Below are positions 44,534 to 46,073 of a DNA stretch of 46,073 nucleotides, piece after piece. The notes beneath the pieces are model-generated. The model saw only the letters and a list, made by a program, of their open reading frames with translations. It was not told the origin of the DNA and did no database searches. This DNA is from Promethearchaeota archaeon (GTDB taxonomy: Archaea > Asgardarchaeota > Lokiarchaeia > Sigynarchaeales > SOKP01). How positions within the stretch are numbered: the stretch's first letter is position 1; each line of letters opens with the position of its first letter. A program made the position numbers and the translations under genes. The stretch lies in contig JAHPYY010000070.1 of NCBI GenBank assembly GCA_019058515.1, forward strand, positions 1-46,073, given 5' to 3'.

Positions 44534-45139
44534 TTATGGTTTAAACCACTCGAAAAAGTAGTAAGATTTTGTTTGAGGGTTAGCAATAACAAATTTCTTT
44601 CTTACCGATGTAGCTAATCTTCCTGCTCTTACCATATCAATAGCTCCAATTTTAGATTCAAGTGGCATAACATGTACAATAAACGGAGAGTGTTCTAATC
44701 CTGGTCCCTTACGATATACCACAAAATCAGCTCCAAATTTTAATCCAGGTCTGGGGATATACCCTCTATTTCTTAAATCTTCATATATCACAAACTTTTC
44801 ATCGAATTTTTCGTGAATATCTTTTGCGATACTGTAAAATTCTTCCACATCGAGCATTTTTTGTTGATTTACATCAAAGATTGAAATTCTGCCATTCTTG
44901 AGCAAAAAATAAGCTTCGATTAGCGATAATTCAGAAGGTTTAGAAAAATATTCTAATCGTGGTTTACTAATTCCTAAAGGGCTTCCGAAAAACTTTTCCT
45001 TAACATACAGGTAAGAAGCATAAAGAGGATTAAATACCACTACTCTTGAATTTACAAATTTTGCAGGAATTTTCTCGGGAATTGCAGATTCGTCAATTTC
45101 CTCTAGAGAAATTTGTTCTAAACTCTCTTTTTCACTCAT
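44534..45139 (-). CDS. endA: tRNA-splicing endonuclease EndA
   Basis: 201 residues. The C-terminal nuclease domain (about 117-199) has YEDLRNRGYIPRPGLKFGADFVVYRKG; the catalytic triad is probably Y142, H150 in LEHSPF and K181 in SVRKKFV. It removes introns from pre-tRNA at bulge-helix-bulge sites. The length suits the homotetrameric archaeal type with one N-terminal and one catalytic domain. It confirms that the DNA is archaeal. Divergent from the Memo-family gene. Confidence 0.95.
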   Translation of the reverse strand: MSEKESLEQISLEEIDESAIPEKIPAKFVNSRVVVFNPLYASYLYVKEKFFGSPLGISKPRLEYFSKPSELSLIEAYFLLKNGRISIFDVNQQKMLDVEEFYSIAKDIHEKFDEKFVIYEDLRNRGYIPRPGLKFGADFVVYRKGPGLEHSPFIVHVMPLESKIGAIDMVRAGRLATSVRKKFVIANPQTKSYYFFEWFKP

Positions 45140-45254
45140 GTATAATTTATTAAATCATGCAATAGTTTATTAAATCTTTTAAATTACTTAGGATTGATTG
45201 AAATATTAATAATTTAAGAACGCATATTTTTTTTATATCAAATTCGCTTTTTCG

Positions 45255-46073
45255 GTGAATTTAAATTTGGTAAGACGTAGAGCAGCAGTAGCAGGAAGCT
45301 TTTATCCCCGATTTAAACCAGATTTGTTGAGATCCATTGAGGAATCTTTTAAAGACACAAAATTTGGACCAGGAAAACTTCCAGAATGTCAGAATCTTAC
45401 TAATAGAATAATAATAGGGGGAATTTCACCTCATGCGGGATATGTATATTCTGGATGTTGCGCGGCTCATACTTATTATAATTTATTTAGAGAAAAAGTT
45501 CCGGAGACAATCGTAATTTTAGGTACAGACCATTTAGGATACGGAAAGATTGCAATTATGAAAGAAGGGGCTTGGGAGACTCCATTTGGAGATTTAGCTA
45601 TTGATGAGGAGTTAGCTAAAAATGTAGTTACAACTAGCAGTTATATCGTAGAAGATGAATCTGCTTTTATAGGATATCCTTTTGGAAGAGAACATAATAT
45701 TGAAGTCCAACTACCTTTTATTAAATATTGTTCCCAGGATAGTGATTTAAAAATTCTACCAATTAAAGTTTCCACAAAATCCTACGATGTCGTGCAACAA
45801 ATCGCAAAGGATATTAGTCAATCTATAACAAATTTAAATAAGGATATTGTTATTGTTGCTTCTTCTGATATGACGCATAAACAACCAAGAAATTTCAGAG
45901 AGCCCGCAAAGGATCTGATGGATATGGAAAATAAGGATAAAGCTGTGATTAAGGCATTTGAAGAGTTCGATTGTCAAAAAACTTTTAAATCAGCCTTAAA
46001 TACATCTGTTTGCGGACCTCAAACGATAACCACCCTAATGTTGATTTGCAAAAACCTAGGGGCGACTAAAACC
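45255..46073 (+). CDS. Memo-family protein (AmmeMemoRadiSam system protein B), 3' end cut
   Basis: 273 residues visible from a GTG at 45255 (a TTG at 45267 is an alternative), running off the window. RRAAVAGSFYPRF at the start, GGISPHAGYVYSG, GTDHLGYGKIAIM, WETPFGD, REHNIEVQLPFIKY, VIVASSDMTH and NTSVCGPQTITTL are the Memo signatures, with the metal-site histidines of iron-dependent dioxygenase-like folds (H in SPHAG, EHN-x-E-x-Q). Human MEMO1 has been reported as a redox or metal-linked signalling protein; the archaeal role is unknown. Confidence 0.92.
   Translation, partial: MNLNLVRRRAAVAGSFYPRFKPDLLRSIEESFKDTKFGPGKLPECQNLTNRIIIGGISPHAGYVYSGCCAAHTYYNLFREKVPETIVILGTDHLGYGKIAIMKEGAWETPFGDLAIDEELAKNVVTTSSYIVEDESAFIGYPFGREHNIEVQLPFIKYCSQDSDLKILPIKVSTKSYDVVQQIAKDISQSITNLNKDIVIVASSDMTHKQPRNFREPAKDLMDMENKDKAVIKAFEEFDCQKTFKSALNTSVCGPQTITTLMLICKNLGATKT

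Noticed and set aside
1..46073. tRNA, rRNA, CRISPR arrays, insertion sequences, attachment sites
   Set aside because: Intergenic stretches were read for T-loop motifs, spaced direct repeats and transposase frames; none was seen. A covariance-model scan would be the decisive check for small RNAs.

Overview
The window is AT-rich archaeal DNA, most likely from an Asgard archaeon of the Lokiarchaeia (Promethearchaeota) type. Pointers are a catalytic archaeal tRNA-splicing endonuclease, TATA boxes 20-30 bases before starts with little or no leader, split PurS/PurQ/PurL, a Memo-family protein, several surface-anchored proteins of the NosD and LamG kinds, an apparent longin-like domain fused to a 7-helix membrane region, and an alkyl-DHAP-synthase-like flavoprotein. 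The lineage is inferred from gene content; no rRNA or ribosomal protein is present to prove it. I see no tRNA, rRNA, CRISPR array, insertion sequence or prophage.

Layout. 1-7751: end of an alpha/beta hydrolase, a ferredoxin-type aldo/keto reductase, a FAM173-like membrane-anchored methyltransferase, an NAD(P)-binding protein, a YdjM-type membrane hydrolase, a second alpha/beta hydrolase, an acyl-CoA ligase and an ICMT-like membrane methyltransferase. 7781-11521: two exported proteins (a beta-helix NosD-like protein and a C45/NTN hydrolase), then a decayed gene riddled with in-frame stops and one doubtful small gene. 11675-17824 (minus strand): purine genes purC, then purS-purQ-purL-purF as a tight operon; the PurF copy has lost several hallmark catalytic residues. 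17973-24953: a candidate regulated system made of a winged-helix regulator with a membrane protein, divergent from a 7TM protein with a longin-like tail, followed by an ABC transporter whose ATPase carries its own membrane anchor, a permease and a large LamG-like surface protein. Two nearly identical 24-base promoter elements lie in front of the 7TM gene and of the ABC unit. 25040-31463 (minus strand): DUF3795 protein, MazG-like pyrophosphohydrolase, alpha/beta hydrolase, then a FAD oxidase / CCG iron-sulfur protein / FGGY kinase group that looks like glycerol or hydroxyacid metabolism. 31567-36908: an unrecognised 603-residue repeat protein, glmS and a GH13 glycosidase. 37052-38830: a bactofilin-like beta-helix protein with an almost exact 18-residue period and a coiled-coil protein. 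38902-43690 (minus strand): a 2-hydroxyacyl-CoA dehydratase/benzoyl-CoA reductase-type operon with one activator and three catalytic-type subunits, two of them a tandem duplicate. 43886-46073: PhoU-like protein, endA, and a Memo-family gene cut by the window end.

The most promising undescribed unit is the 18-25 kb region: regulator, sensor-like 7TM-longin protein and exporter/surface protein joined by a shared promoter element. Second are the 18-residue-period bactofilin-like gene and the highly divergent PurF.
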